From RHKX01 sp963745755 (GTDB taxonomy: Bacteria > Actinomycetota > Thermoleophilia > Solirubrobacterales > 70-9), in contig CAVUYP010000001.1 in assembly GCA_963745755.1 (NCBI GenBank), forward strand, positions 2,480,001 through 2,544,000: a stretch of DNA of 64,000 bases, read 5' to 3'. The position numbers and the translations under genes were made by a program. Positions within the stretch are counted from its first letter, which is position 1. Every line of letters begins with the position of its first letter. Below, in pieces: positions 8,904 to 18,171 of the stretch. Below the pieces are notes generated by a model. The model was given only the letters and a program-made list of their open reading frames with translations, was not told the DNA's origin and searched no databases.

Positions 8904-9584
8904 GTGCGCAGTCGCTGGATCCCGCTGGTCCTACTCAGCGTCGCCGCGATCGGCCTGCTAGCGGCGCTCGTCTCGCTGTCGGTCGGCGAGCACCGTGAGG
9001 AGGACTTCACGATCAGCGGCTCCGGCGACGTCCAGGAGCTCGTCGGCGGCATCCCCCAGCTCGGCGATCGGCTCGGCTCCTCCGACGCGCCGGTGACCAT
9101 CGACGTCTTCAACGACGTCCAATGCACCCGCTGCGCCGACTACCAGCTCAACGTGATCGATCCGCTGATCCGCGACTACGTGCGGACCGGCGAGGCGCAG
9201 ATGATCTTCCGCCACTATCCGCTCGGCGGCAAGCCGGTCACGCTCGGCGGCGTCGCCGCGGCGGCGGCCGGCCAGCAGGACCGCGAGTGGCAGTACGTCG
9301 AGGTGTTCGTCCGCAACCTCGACGCGGTGCCCGAGCAGGGGGTCAACCAGGAGTTCCTGAACGAGATCGCGTCGGCGGTGCCGAAGCTCGACGTCACCGC
9401 GTGGGAGGCGGCGATGGGCGGCGACGAGGCCGAGCAGTCGGCCCGCGCCGGCAACGACCTCGGCACGCAGCTGAAGATTCCCGCCGACCCGGCCGTGGTC
9501 GTCACCGGCGCAGCCGGCAGCGAGGAGCTCGACAGCGCTCCGAGCCTCGACGACATCGAGGCGGCGATCGACCGCGTCAGCTAG
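8904..9584 (+). CDS. Membrane-anchored DsbA-family thiol-disulfide oxidoreductase
   Basis: A 226-residue protein with an uncleaved N-terminal membrane segment (about residues 6-26) and an extracytoplasmic thioredoxin domain. The redox motif CTRC is at residues 74-77 after DVFNDVQ, in the DsbA/DSBA-like arrangement. A cis-Pro candidate is in KIPADPAVVV near residue 195. It should oxidise or shuffle disulfides in exported proteins; the TRC dipeptide is unusual compared with the common CPFC/CPYC, so redox potential is uncertain. The GTG start lies one base after the preceding small gene. Confidence 0.85.
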   Translation: MRSRWIPLVLLSVAAIGLLAALVSLSVGEHREEDFTISGSGDVQELVGGIPQLGDRLGSSDAPVTIDVFNDVQCTRCADYQLNVIDPLIRDYVRTGEAQMIFRHYPLGGKPVTLGGVAAAAAGQQDREWQYVEVFVRNLDAVPEQGVNQEFLNEIASAVPKLDVTAWEAAMGGDEAEQSARAGNDLGTQLKIPADPAVVVTGAAGSEELDSAPSLDDIEAAIDRVS

Positions 9585-9592
9585 CCAACTCC

Positions 9593-9598
9593 TATACT
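9593..9598 (+). promoter_or_regulatory. -10 element of tRNA-Pro
   Basis: TATACT lies 10 bases upstream of the tRNA 5' end in an otherwise GC-rich spacer. No convincing -35 hexamer is visible at the expected distance. Confidence 0.45.
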
Positions 9599-9608
9599 GC
9601 CTCGCCCT

Positions 9609-9682
9609 CGGGGCGTGGCGCAGCCTGGTAGCGCGCACCGTTCGGGTCGGTGAGGTCCCCGGTTCAAATCCGGGCGCCCCGA
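9609..9682 (+). tRNA. tRNA-Pro (anticodon CGG)
   Basis: A 74-base cloverleaf. The acceptor stem CGGGGCG pairs with CGCCCCG and the discriminator is A. The D arm is GCGCAGCCTGGTAGCGC. The anticodon stem CACCG/CGGTG holds the loop TTCGGGT with anticodon CGG, and the T arm is CCCGG-TTCAAAT-CCGGG. CCA is not encoded. It reads proline CCG codons. Confidence 0.95.
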
Positions 9683-9686
9683 TTGC

Positions 9687-11621
9687 TCAAGCACCGGCCG
9701 CGCGTCCGGCGGCCAGCTCGGCGAAGTAGTCGAGCGCCGCCGGGTTCGCCAGCGATTCGCGGCTCGCGGCCTGCTCCGGCGGGGTCCCCATCAGGATCCG
9801 CTTGACCGGGACCTCGAGGACCTTCCCGGAGAGCGTCCGCGGCACCTCGACGATCGCCCGGACCTCGTTCGGGACGTGGCGCGGCGAGCACTGTTCGCGG
9901 ACCGCCGCGGCGATCCGCCGGACCAGCGCGTCGTCGAGCTCGGCGCCGTCGGCGAGGACGACGAACAGCGGCATCCAGTTCTCCTCGCCCTCGCGGGGGA
10001 CGTCGACGACGACCGCGTCGGCGATCTCGTCGAGCGAGAGCACCGCCCGATAGATCTCGCTCGTGCCCATCCGGATGCCGCCGCGGTTGATCGTCGAGTC
10101 GGAGCGCCCGTAGATGATCGCGGTCCCGCGGTCGGTGATCTCTATCCAGTCGCCGTGCCGCCAGACGCCGGGGTAGGTGTCGAAGTAGCTCTCGCGCAGC
10201 CGGCTGCCGTCCTCGTCGCCCCAGAAGAAGATCGGCATCGACGGCATCGGCTGGGCGATGACCAGCTCGCCGACCTCGCCGATCAGATCCTCGCCGCCGG
10301 GCCCGTAGGCATGCAGGTCGGCGCCGAGCGCCCGTGCCTGCAGCTCGCCCTCGTAGACGGGCAGGGTCGGGACGCCGCCGACGAACGCGGTGCAGACGTC
10401 GGTGCCGCCCGAGGTCGAAAACAGCCAGGTCTCGTCGCCGAGCTGCTCGTAGATCCAGTCGAAGCCCTCCGGCGACAGTGGTGAGCCGGTCGAGCCGACG
10501 GCCTCGAGCTTCGCGAGGTCGCGGCCGGCCGCGGGCTCGACCCCGGCCTTCATGCAGCTGGAGATGAAGCTGGCGCTTGTCCCGAAGGTGGTGATTCCGG
10601 CGTCGTCGGCGAGCTGCCAGAGCGTGCCGAGGTCGGGGTGGCCGGGGTTGCCGTCGTAGAGGACGATCTCGGCCTCGGTCAGCAGCACGCCGACGAGGAA
10701 GTTCCACATCATCCAGCCGGTCGTCGTGAACCAGAAGACGCGGTCGCCGCGCTGTGCGTCGACGTGCAGATGCATCTTCTTGAGGTGCTCGAGCAGCATG
10801 CCGCCGTGACCGTGGACGATCGGCTTCGGCAGACCGGTGGTCCCCGACGAGTAGAGGACCCAGAGCGGGTGGTCGAAGCGAAGCGGGGCGAACTCCAGCG
10901 GCGAGCCGGCCGCCCCCAGGAAGCCCTCCGGCCAGCCGCTCGAGTCGAGGTAGCCGAAGCGGACCGTGCGCTCGAGGCCGGGGATCTCGGCGCCGATCCG
11001 GGCGACGATCTCGGAGCGGTCGAAGTCGCGGCCGCCGTAGCGGTAGCCGTCGACGGCGAGCAGGACCTTCGGCTCGATCTGCGCGAACCGGTCGATGACG
11101 CTGCGGGCTCCGAACTCGGGCGCAGCCGAGGACCAGATCGCACCCAGCGAGGCGACCGCGAAGAAGGCCGGGATCGTCTCCAGCACGTTCGGCATGTAGG
11201 CGGCGACCCGGTCGCCGCGGCCGACGCCGAGCTCGATCAGTCCGGCCCGGATCCGCGCCGTCTGCTCGGCCAGCTCGCCCCATGTGCAGGTCGAGAGCTC
11301 GCGCAGCTCGGAGGCGTGGCGGATCGCGATCTCGTCCGGGTCGCGGTTCGCGAAGACGTGGCCGGCGTAGTTGAGGCTGGCGCCGGGGAACCACTCGGCG
11401 CCGGGCATCGAGCGGTCGGCGAGGACGGCGTCGTAGCCGCCGCCGACTCCGTAGTGGGACCAGATCAGCGCCCAGAAGCGCTCGATGTCGGCGACCGACC
11501 AGCGCCAGAGCTCACCGTAGTCGGTCGGCAGGTCATGCTCGCGCGCGAAGGCGGTGATCGCCGCCCGCTCGATCCGCTCGGGGGAGGGGGTCCAGAGCTG
11601 CTTGGGGGCTGCGTCGGCCAT
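9687..11621 (-). CDS. Acetoacetyl-CoA synthetase
   Basis: An AMP-forming ligase that activates acetoacetate (or a related short beta-keto acid) to its CoA thioester. From the ATG at 11621 it is 644 residues, the usual AacS length. The N-terminal ACAS domain (WRWSVADIERFWALIW) is followed by the ATP motif YSSGTTGLPKP, the adenine motif FSTSGGTD and the C-terminal GRSDSTINRGGIRMGTSE; the catalytic lysine region is RTLSGKVLEVPVKR. The GTSE-type tail and lack of an acetyl-CoA synthetase signature favour acetoacetate over acetate. An ATG at 11633 is an alternative start. The BKACE-type enzyme at 63079 would generate acetoacetate, a possible but distant metabolic link. Confidence 0.9.
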   Translation of the reverse strand: MADAAPKQLWTPSPERIERAAITAFAREHDLPTDYGELWRWSVADIERFWALIWSHYGVGGGYDAVLADRSMPGAEWFPGASLNYAGHVFANRDPDEIAIRHASELRELSTCTWGELAEQTARIRAGLIELGVGRGDRVAAYMPNVLETIPAFFAVASLGAIWSSAAPEFGARSVIDRFAQIEPKVLLAVDGYRYGGRDFDRSEIVARIGAEIPGLERTVRFGYLDSSGWPEGFLGAAGSPLEFAPLRFDHPLWVLYSSGTTGLPKPIVHGHGGMLLEHLKKMHLHVDAQRGDRVFWFTTTGWMMWNFLVGVLLTEAEIVLYDGNPGHPDLGTLWQLADDAGITTFGTSASFISSCMKAGVEPAAGRDLAKLEAVGSTGSPLSPEGFDWIYEQLGDETWLFSTSGGTDVCTAFVGGVPTLPVYEGELQARALGADLHAYGPGGEDLIGEVGELVIAQPMPSMPIFFWGDEDGSRLRESYFDTYPGVWRHGDWIEITDRGTAIIYGRSDSTINRGGIRMGTSEIYRAVLSLDEIADAVVVDVPREGEENWMPLFVVLADGAELDDALVRRIAAAVREQCSPRHVPNEVRAIVEVPRTLSGKVLEVPVKRILMGTPPEQAASRESLANPAALDYFAELAAGRAAGA

Positions 11622-11694
11622 CGGCGGGGCCATCCTAGGCGGAGCACGACCTCCGGCGCCGTCGAAGTCGCAGAATGGGAGTCCGCCGAACGGG

Positions 11695-11728
11695 TATAGA
11701 TTCAACTAACCCCGCGATCGACAAGGAG
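11695..11728 (+). promoter_or_regulatory. sodA -10 element and ribosome site
   Basis: TATAGA (11695-11700) forms a plausible -10 element. AAGGAG (11723-11728) is a strong ribosome site 7 bases before the ATG at 11736. No clear -35 hexamer. Confidence 0.5.
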
Positions 11729-11735
11729 CATCCGC

Positions 11736-12338
11736 ATGGCTTACGAAGTTCCCGACCTTCCCTACGACTACGACGCGCTCGAGCCTCACATCGACGAGGC
11801 GACGATGCGGGTCCACCACGACAAGCACCACCAGGCCTACGTCGACAAGGCAAACGCCGCCCTCGAAGGCAGCGAGTGGGCCGACAAGGATGTCGAGGAG
11901 GTCCTCGCCAACCTCGACTCGGTCCCGAACGCGACCGCCGTCAGAAACAACGCCGGCGGCCACTGCAACCACACGTTCTTCTGGCAGATCATGAGCCCCG
12001 ACGGCGGCGGCGAGCCCGGCGGCGCCCTCGCCGACGCGATCGCCGAGAAGTTCGGCGGCTTCGACGCCTTCAAGGAGGAGTTCAAGAACGCCGGCATCGG
12101 CCAGTTCGGCTCCGGATGGGCGTGGCTGGTCCACAGCGGCGACGGGCTCGAGGTGACGAGCACGGCAAACCAGGACTCGCCGATCTCGGCCGGCAGCACG
12201 CCGCTGCTCGGCGCCGACGTCTGGGAGCACGCCTACTACCTCAAGTACCAGAACAAGCGCCCCGACTATCTCGACGCGTTCTGGAACGTCGTCAACTGGG
12301 ACGAGGTCGCCCGCCGCTACGAGGAGGCGTCCGCCTAG
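11736..12338 (+). CDS. sodA: Superoxide dismutase (Fe/Mn)
   Basis: Dismutates superoxide to oxygen and hydrogen peroxide in the cytoplasm; 200 residues. Metal ligands are visible: the first His in RVHHDKHH (about 27), the second in GGHCNHTFFW, and the Asp and His of DVWEHAYYLKYQNKRPDY. The GQFGSGWAWL motif with Gly and Gln near the active site leans towards manganese or cambialistic enzymes. GGHCNH has Cys where Trp, Ala or Tyr is usual, a small oddity near the metal. The ATG follows a strong AAGGAG. It converges with lemA across a repeated hairpin. Confidence 0.96.
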   Translation: MAYEVPDLPYDYDALEPHIDEATMRVHHDKHHQAYVDKANAALEGSEWADKDVEEVLANLDSVPNATAVRNNAGGHCNHTFFWQIMSPDGGGEPGGALADAIAEKFGGFDAFKEEFKNAGIGQFGSGWAWLVHSGDGLEVTSTANQDSPISAGSTPLLGADVWEHAYYLKYQNKRPDYLDAFWNVVNWDEVARRYEEASA

Positions 12339-12420
12339 GAGCGCTCAGCCGGGGCGTCGCCGCGGCGGCGCCCCGGCGAACTTCCGCTCCCGCTCCACTC
12401 CGGCCCCCCGTCGCCCACCG

Positions 12421-12465
12421 CGAGGTCGAGGAAACCGGTGACAGTTGCCCCTTTCCTCGACCTCG
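12421..12465. terminator. Convergent-gene hairpin, repeat family 1 copy A
   Basis: A 14-bp perfect inverted repeat, CGAGGTCGAGGAAA (12421-12434) against TTTCCTCGACCTCG (12452-12465), with a 17-base loop containing ACAGTTGCCC. It lies between the ends of sodA and lemA. Copies B (36398) and C (48448) share the stem and much of the loop. Confidence 0.7.
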
Positions 12466-12501
12466 GCGGCCCCGGCGGGGCGTGCGGGCCGGGGGCGAGG
12501 G

Positions 12502-13056
12502 TCAGAACTTGACCTGAACGGCGTCGCGCTCGGCGGCGTTGTCGATCTCGAAGAACTCGCGAGCGGTGAACCCGCCCGAGTTGGCGATGATCGAGTTCGG
12601 GAAGATCTGGATCTTCGTGTTGTAGGCCTGGACGTTGGAGTTGTAGATCCGCCGGGAGGCCTGGATCTCGTCCTCGATCTGGTTGAGGTCGCGCTGCAGC
12701 TGCTGGAAGTTCTCGGTCGCACGCAGCTCCGGGTAGTTCTCGGCGACGGCCCGCAGGTCGGCGAGGGCGCCGGAGAGCTTCGCCTCGGCCTGCTGGGTGG
12801 CCTCGACGGTGCCGGCCTTCATCGCCTCGGCGCGGGCCTCGGTCGTCTTCGTGAAGACCGTCTGCTCGTGGGTGGCGTAGCCCTTCACGGTCTCGACCAG
12901 GTTCGGCACGAGGTCGTGGCGACGCTTCAGCTGAACGTCGATCCCACTCCACGCTTCGTCGACGCGGTTGCGGCTGGCGATCATCGAGTTCCTGATCAGC
13001 ACGAAGCTCAGGCCGGCGAGCAGGACGAGCGCGATTACGACGATTGCGATGACCAT
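12502..13056 (-). CDS. lemA: LemA family protein
   Basis: A membrane-anchored protein of unknown biochemical role, 184 residues. It has an N-terminal membrane segment (about residues 2-22) followed by the LemA helical domain: RNRVDEAWSGIDVQLKRRHD, LVPNLVETVKGY, the ENFQQLQRDLNQIEDEIQ helix and the terminal YNTKIQIFPNSIIA motif. The globular part faces outside in known LemA proteins. It is divergent from the mce operon, sharing a 179-base upstream region with three TTTCCG repeats; whether it serves the same envelope function is unknown. Confidence 0.92.
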   Translation of the reverse strand: MVIAIVVIALVLLAGLSFVLIRNSMIASRNRVDEAWSGIDVQLKRRHDLVPNLVETVKGYATHEQTVFTKTTEARAEAMKAGTVEATQQAEAKLSGALADLRAVAENYPELRATENFQQLQRDLNQIEDEIQASRRIYNSNVQAYNTKIQIFPNSIIANSGGFTAREFFEIDNAAERDAVQVKF

Positions 13057-13101
13057 CGCGCGGCATGCTAGCCGCTGCGCGGCGGGCCCGCACGAGGATC
13101 A

Positions 13102-13179
13102 CCGGAAATGCGGATGTCGGGCCTGATTTCCGGCATTTTCCGTCGGCTTACGCCGGCGCCCGGCGGGCCCTGTTAGTTT
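13102..13179. promoter_or_regulatory. lemA/mce divergent control region with TTTCCGG repeats
   Basis: The 179-base spacer between lemA and the mce operon holds a perfect 8-bp inverted repeat CCGGAAAT (13102-13109) / ATTTCCGG (13126-13133). It is followed by two further TTTCCG copies, near 13136 and 13174. This is a candidate operator for either direction. No clear sigma70 promoter is visible. Confidence 0.35.
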
Positions 13180-13235
13180 CCGGCTTGCAGGAATTGGGAA
13201 TCAACCCCCGCAGGGTGGGGGAGTAGCAGGGAAAA

Positions 13236-14663
13236 ATGCAGGCAGGGAGCCGCAGCGGTGAGGGCTCGCGCACGGCGCGATCGGTACGTCGTGCCCTCGT
13301 CCTCGCCGTCGTTGCCACCGCCGCCGCCGCCGCGATCCTGGTCCTCACCGGCAGCAGCGGCGCCTCCGACTACGAGGTGACCGCCGAGTTCACGAACGCC
13401 TCGCAGCTGGTCGGCGGCGAGGTGGTGACGATCGGCGGCACCAACGTCGGCAAGGTGAACGAGATCCGGCTCGCCGACAACGGCGACGCCCTCGTGACCT
13501 TCTCGGTCGACGGCGCCTACGCGCCGCTGCAGCGGGGCACGATCGCGCAGGTCCGCTGGTTCTCGCTGTCCGGCGTCGCCAACCGCCAGGTCCAATTGAC
13601 GCTGCCGCCGCGAGGCAAGGGCGGTGAGGAGATCCCGGCGGGCGGCACGATGTCGCGGGCCGAGACGGTCTCCGAGGTCGACCTCGACGAGCTCTTCAAC
13701 ACGCTCGATCCGAAGACCGTCGCCGACTTCAAGAAGGTGATCAAGGGCTTCGCCACCTCCTACCGCGGCGTCGGCAAGGAGGCGAACCGGGGCTTCAAGT
13801 ACCTGAACCCGTTCCTGTCGACGTCGCGGCGCACGTTCGCGGAGCTGACCCGCGACACTCCGGCGCTCGAGCAGCTGATCGTCAACGGCTCGAAGCTGTC
13901 GGGGACCGTCGCCTCCCGCCGTGACGACCTCTCGGCCCTGGTCGGGAACCTCGACGGGATGATGAGCGCGATCGCGCGTCAGCGGTCGTCGCTGAAGACG
14001 GCGCTCGGCCAGCTGCCCGACTTCATGCGCAACTTCAACACGACCGCGGTCAACCTGCGGGCGACGCTCGACGACGTCGACCCGCTCGTCGACGCCTCGA
14101 AGCCGGTCGCCGACCGGCTCGGGCCGTTCTTCCGCAACTTCCGGGCCGCCTCGGCCGACCTCGTGCCGACGGTCCGCGACCTCGACAAGATCATCGAGGA
14201 CCCCGGCAAGGACAACGATCTCGTCGATCTGACCCGCCTGCAGCCGCGCCTCGCCAAGATCGCCGTCGGCCCCGTCACCCGGCACGGCAAGCGGCGGCAG
14301 GGGGCGCTGCCGGAGTCGAGCACCGCCCTGCACGACTCGCTCGACGAGCTCGCCTTCTTCCGCGCCTACTCGCCGGAGCTGACCGGCTGGTTCGACGACT
14401 TCGGGCACTCCGGCATCATCGACGCCAACGGCGGCATCGGCCGGATCGGGACGACCTTCAATACCTTCTCGATTGCGGCCAACGACCTGCCGATCGTCGA
14501 CCTCAGCGGCCTCTTGGCGATCACCGGGACCGACCTCTTCGACGTCGGCAACTACAAGCGCTGCCCGGGCTCGAACGAGCGCCCCGCACCCGACGGCAGC
14601 AACCCGTGGACCGAGGGCGGGACCCTCGACTGCGACCCCTCGATCATCCCGCCGGGCTCATGA
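13236..14663 (+). CDS. MlaD/MCE family lipid-transport protein 1 of 6
   Basis: First gene of the mce block, 475 residues and intact. It has an N-terminal membrane segment (about residues 17-40), then one MCE/MlaD domain (VTAEFTNASQLVGGEVVTIGG...VGKV) and a long helical region ending in conserved FNTFSIAANDLPIVDLSGL and a Cys-containing tail. MCE proteins form hexameric tunnels carrying lipids between envelope layers, usually with a YrbE/MlaE permease and an ATPase that are not near this operon. The ATG at 13236 follows a weak GCAGGG. It overlaps the next gene by ATGA (14660-14663). Confidence 0.88.
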   Translation: MQAGSRSGEGSRTARSVRRALVLAVVATAAAAAILVLTGSSGASDYEVTAEFTNASQLVGGEVVTIGGTNVGKVNEIRLADNGDALVTFSVDGAYAPLQRGTIAQVRWFSLSGVANRQVQLTLPPRGKGGEEIPAGGTMSRAETVSEVDLDELFNTLDPKTVADFKKVIKGFATSYRGVGKEANRGFKYLNPFLSTSRRTFAELTRDTPALEQLIVNGSKLSGTVASRRDDLSALVGNLDGMMSAIARQRSSLKTALGQLPDFMRNFNTTAVNLRATLDDVDPLVDASKPVADRLGPFFRNFRAASADLVPTVRDLDKIIEDPGKDNDLVDLTRLQPRLAKIAVGPVTRHGKRRQGALPESSTALHDSLDELAFFRAYSPELTGWFDDFGHSGIIDANGGIGRIGTTFNTFSIAANDLPIVDLSGLLAITGTDLFDVGNYKRCPGSNERPAPDGSNPWTEGGTLDCDPSIIPPGS

Positions 14664-16410
14664 GGCGGATCGCGACACTCGCGGTGCTGGTCTGCGCCTC
14701 GATCGCCGCGCTCGCCGCGACCGCGAGCGGCGACGACAGCCACACCTACTTCATCGAGTTCGACAACGCCTTCGGGCTGACGAACGGCTCCGAGGTGAAG
14801 GTCGCCGGCGTCGCCGCCGGCACCGTCACCGCGCTCGACGTCAACTCGAGCAAGCGCGCGGTCGCGAAGGTCGAGCTGAGCGGGCCGGTCTCGGTGCTCG
14901 GCGAGGGGACGATCTGCCGCAGCGAGCCGCAGTCGCTGATCGCCGAGTACTTCGTCGATTGCACCCCGAAGGGCGACCCGATCGAGGTTTCCGACCTCGC
15001 TGACGACGAGCGCGTCGAGGCGCCCGACATCCCCGTCGCCCAGACCCGGCAGACGGTCCAGAACGACCTCGTGCTGAGCACCCTGCGGATGTCCTACAGC
15101 GACCGCCTGGCTCTGCTCGATCAACGAGTTCGGCACGGCCCTCGCCGGCAACGGCGACAACCTCAACAAGGCGATCCGGCGCGGCGCCCCGGCGCTCGAG
15201 CAGACCCGCCAGGTCACGAAGCTGCTGGCCGGCCAGAACTCGACGATCCGCGACCTCAACGTCAACTCCGACCGGATCATCGGCCGCCTCGCCGACCGCC
15301 GCCGCGACGTCGTCCGCTTCATCGAGGAGGCGAAGGACACGGCCGCGATCGCCAACACCCGGCGCGACGACCTGTCCCGGAACTTTGCCCTCCTCGACGA
15401 CTTCCTCGCCGAGCTCGGGCCGACGATGAGCGAGCTCGACAACCTCGCCGTCCAGGGCACTCCGCTGGCGGCCGACCTGCGCCGCGCCGCGCCCGGGCTG
15501 GCGACGCTGTCGCGGAACCTGCCGGCCTTCAACCGCTCGGCGACGACCGGCCTGAAGGCGCTCGGCAACGCCTCGGTGACCGGCCGCAGCGCCCTCCGCA
15601 AGGGCCGCGACGAGATCAGGGCGCTCGGCAAGTCGACGAAGAAGTCGTACGCGACCGCCGACGACCTCGCCAAGTTCCTCCGCGACATCGACGACCCGAA
15701 CCGCGCCGTCGAGGTCGACCGGCGCGCCAACGCGGACACCGGCCGCAAGGGCGAGACCGGCTACACGGGCATGGAGGGCCTGCTCAATTACCTCTACTAC
15801 CAGACCGGGGCGATCAACCAATACGACGAGATCGGCCACCTCCTCCACTTCTCGATCTTCGAGGTCGCGACCGGGCCCTGCGCCGAATTACAACGCCGGC
15901 CTCTACAAAGATGAGGTCGGCGTGCCGAACGCCGACGGCTCGGCGGCGACCACGAACGTACTCGACGCGAACCGCTGCGTCGCCTGGCTCGGCAGGAACC
16001 AGCCGCAGATCAGCCAGGATCTCGACCTGCCGCCCTACGACCCGTCGGTCTGCCCGGACGGCTCGACCGACACCAGCCTCTGCGATCCGGCCGGGACGGC
16101 CTCAGCTGCGGTAACGAAGCAACGGCGCGGCAAGAGGGGCTCCGGCGGCTCCGCTCCGGAAGCCGGCTCCGGCGGCTCCGCTCCGGCCGGCTCCGGCGGC
16201 GCGGGCGGGTCGGACAGCGGCTCCGGTGACGCCCCGTCGCCGCCCGGGCCGCCCGTCGCACCCGCGCCTCCCGGCGGCAGCGGTGGCGACGGACTGCTGC
16301 CCGGACTCGACGACCTGCTCGGCCGCCGCGCCGGCAAGCAGCGCTCCGCCGCCGCCCCGGCGACGAGCTCCGGCAACCGTGACCTCCTCGGCTACCTGTT
16401 CGGGAACTGA
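14660..16410 (+). pseudogene. MlaD/MCE family protein 2 of 6, two frame breaks
   Basis: Starts at ATG 14660 with a signal or anchor (MRRIATLAVLVCASIAALAA) and an MCE domain (YFIEFDNAFGLTNGSEVKVA). An extra base near 15118 and another near 15891 (EYNAGLY read from GAATTAC) each shift the frame by +1. All three pieces match one protein of about 582 residues. The middle part carries INEFGTALAGN, typical of Mce proteins. The C-terminal 100 residues are Gly/Ser/Pro-rich, encoded by a tandem repeat at 16138-16200. It overlaps the next gene as TGATG at 16408-16412. Indel error is more likely than loss. Confidence 0.82.
16138..16200 (+). repeat. Tandem 22-base repeat coding a Gly/Ser-rich linker
   Basis: Two exact 22-base copies starting GGCTCCGGCGGCTCCGCTCC (16138-16159 and 16165-16186) are followed by a 12-base partial copy (16189-16200). 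They encode the low-complexity GSGGSAP linker in the tail of MCE protein 2. Such repeats readily expand or contract. Confidence 0.75.
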
Positions 16411-18171
16411 TGGCGGGACCGCGCAGGACAAGCCCGCTCGCCGCGATCGCGGCGTCGCCGACGATCATCGGCGCGATCACGACCCTGATCGTGGTCGTCG
16501 CCGTCTTCCTCGCCTACAACGCCAACAACGGGCTGCCGTTCGTCCCCGTCTACCGGGTGTCGGTGGTCGTCCCGAACGCGGCCCGGCTCGTTCCCAACAA
16601 CGAGGTGCGGATCGGCGGCACCCGGGTCGGCGTCATCGAGTCGATCGACGCGGTCCGGCTCCCCGCCGGCGGCGTCGGTGGCGACGACGTCGCGACGACC
16701 GCGCCGGTCGCCGCCGACGGCAAGACCAACGGCGTCGTCGCCCGGCTCAATCTGAAGCTCGACGAGTCGGCGGCGCCGATCCCGGTCAACTCGATCTTCC
16801 GGATCCGCTACCGCTCGGCGTTCGGCCTCAAGTACCTCGACATCACCCGCGGCGACGGTGGCGGCGCCCCCGAGGGCTTCGCCTTCAACGGCACCAACGA
16901 CAACGACGACCCGGCCGACGACGACAGCCAGATCCTCTCGATCGACGAGGTCGCCAAGAACGAGGGAGCCGACGACGGCACGTTCATCGCCCAGACCGAG
17001 TTCGACGAGATCGGCAACACGTTCGACCAGGCGACCCGGAACGCGATCCGCGAGAACCTCGACGGCTACGGCGACGGCCTCGCCGGGCGCGGCGCTTCGC
17101 TGAGCCAGGCCTTCGAGGCGCTCAACCCGCTGCTCACCAACCTGAAGCCGGTCGCCGACACGCTCGCCGACCCACGCACCAACCTCGCCGCGCTTCTTCC
17201 CGGCGCTGGCGCGCACGGCGGCGATCGTCGCCCCGGTCGCCGACCAGAACGCCGCACTGTTCGGGAACATGGCGACGACGCTGGCGGCGATCGGCGCTGA
17301 TCCGGCGGCGCTGCAGGCGACGATCTCGGGCGGCCCGCCGACGCTGCAGGCGGGGATCGACGTGCTCCCCGCCCAGCGACCGTTCCTCCGCGACACGGCC
17401 GAGCTCGAGCGACGGCTGCGCCCCGGCGTCCGCCAGCTCCGCCTGGCGCTGCCGAGCCTCAACGGCGCGATCCGGGTCGGCACGCCGGCACTGGCTCGCA
17501 GCGCCGGCACGAGCCGCAGGCTGAAGGGCGTCTTCACGCAGCTCGAGAGCCTCGTCGAGCAGCCGACGACGAAGAGCTCGATCGTCCGCCTCGGCGACCT
17601 GTTCGACAGCGCCAAGCCGCTCGCCGGCTTCGTAATCCCCGCGCAGACGGTCTGCAACTACTGGAACTACTTCTGGACGCTGCTGCCCGAGCACCTGACC
17701 GAGAAGGACTCGATCGGCTTCTCGCAGCGGGTGTCGCTGATCAGCACCCCGGTCGGCAGCCTCACGCTCGACCTCGACCTCGACGGGCCGGGTCCGGTTC
17801 CGCCGGTCGCGACCACCGTCCCCGGCGAGGTCCAGACCGGCCTCTCCGCGGGCGGCTACTCGGGCGTGCAGGCGAACGGCAAGTACGGGGCGACGGCCCC
17901 GCCGGGCCACAGCGAGGGGCAATTCGACCCCCGCGAGCTGCCGATCCTCCACGCCCACGCTGCCGCGCCGACCGGTCAGGACGGTTCCGACTGCCAGCCC
18001 GGGCAGACCGGCTATGCGCTCGGTCAGCTCCGGGTCAACGGCCAGTCGAAGCAGAATCCGGCGGCGATCGTTCCCGATCTGCCCGGCGATCGCGGCGTCA
18101 CCGACGTCTTCTGGAACCGCGACGGAACCAGGGTGCTGCGCGACACCCGGGTGGCATCGAGGCAGCCGTGA
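16410..18171 (+). pseudogene. MlaD/MCE family protein 3 of 6, one frame break
   Basis: The ATG at 16410 overlaps the stop of gene 2. A membrane segment (about residues 18-40) precedes the MCE domain (RVSVVVPNAARLVPNNEVRIGG...). The frame shifts by +1 near 17192: NLAA is followed in the next frame by FFPALARTAAIVAP, best explained by one extra C. The repaired protein is about 586 residues. The later part has CNYWNYFWTLLPEHL, a recurrent Mce motif, and a C-terminal Cys pair region. It overlaps gene 4 as GTGA (18168-18171). Confidence 0.82.
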
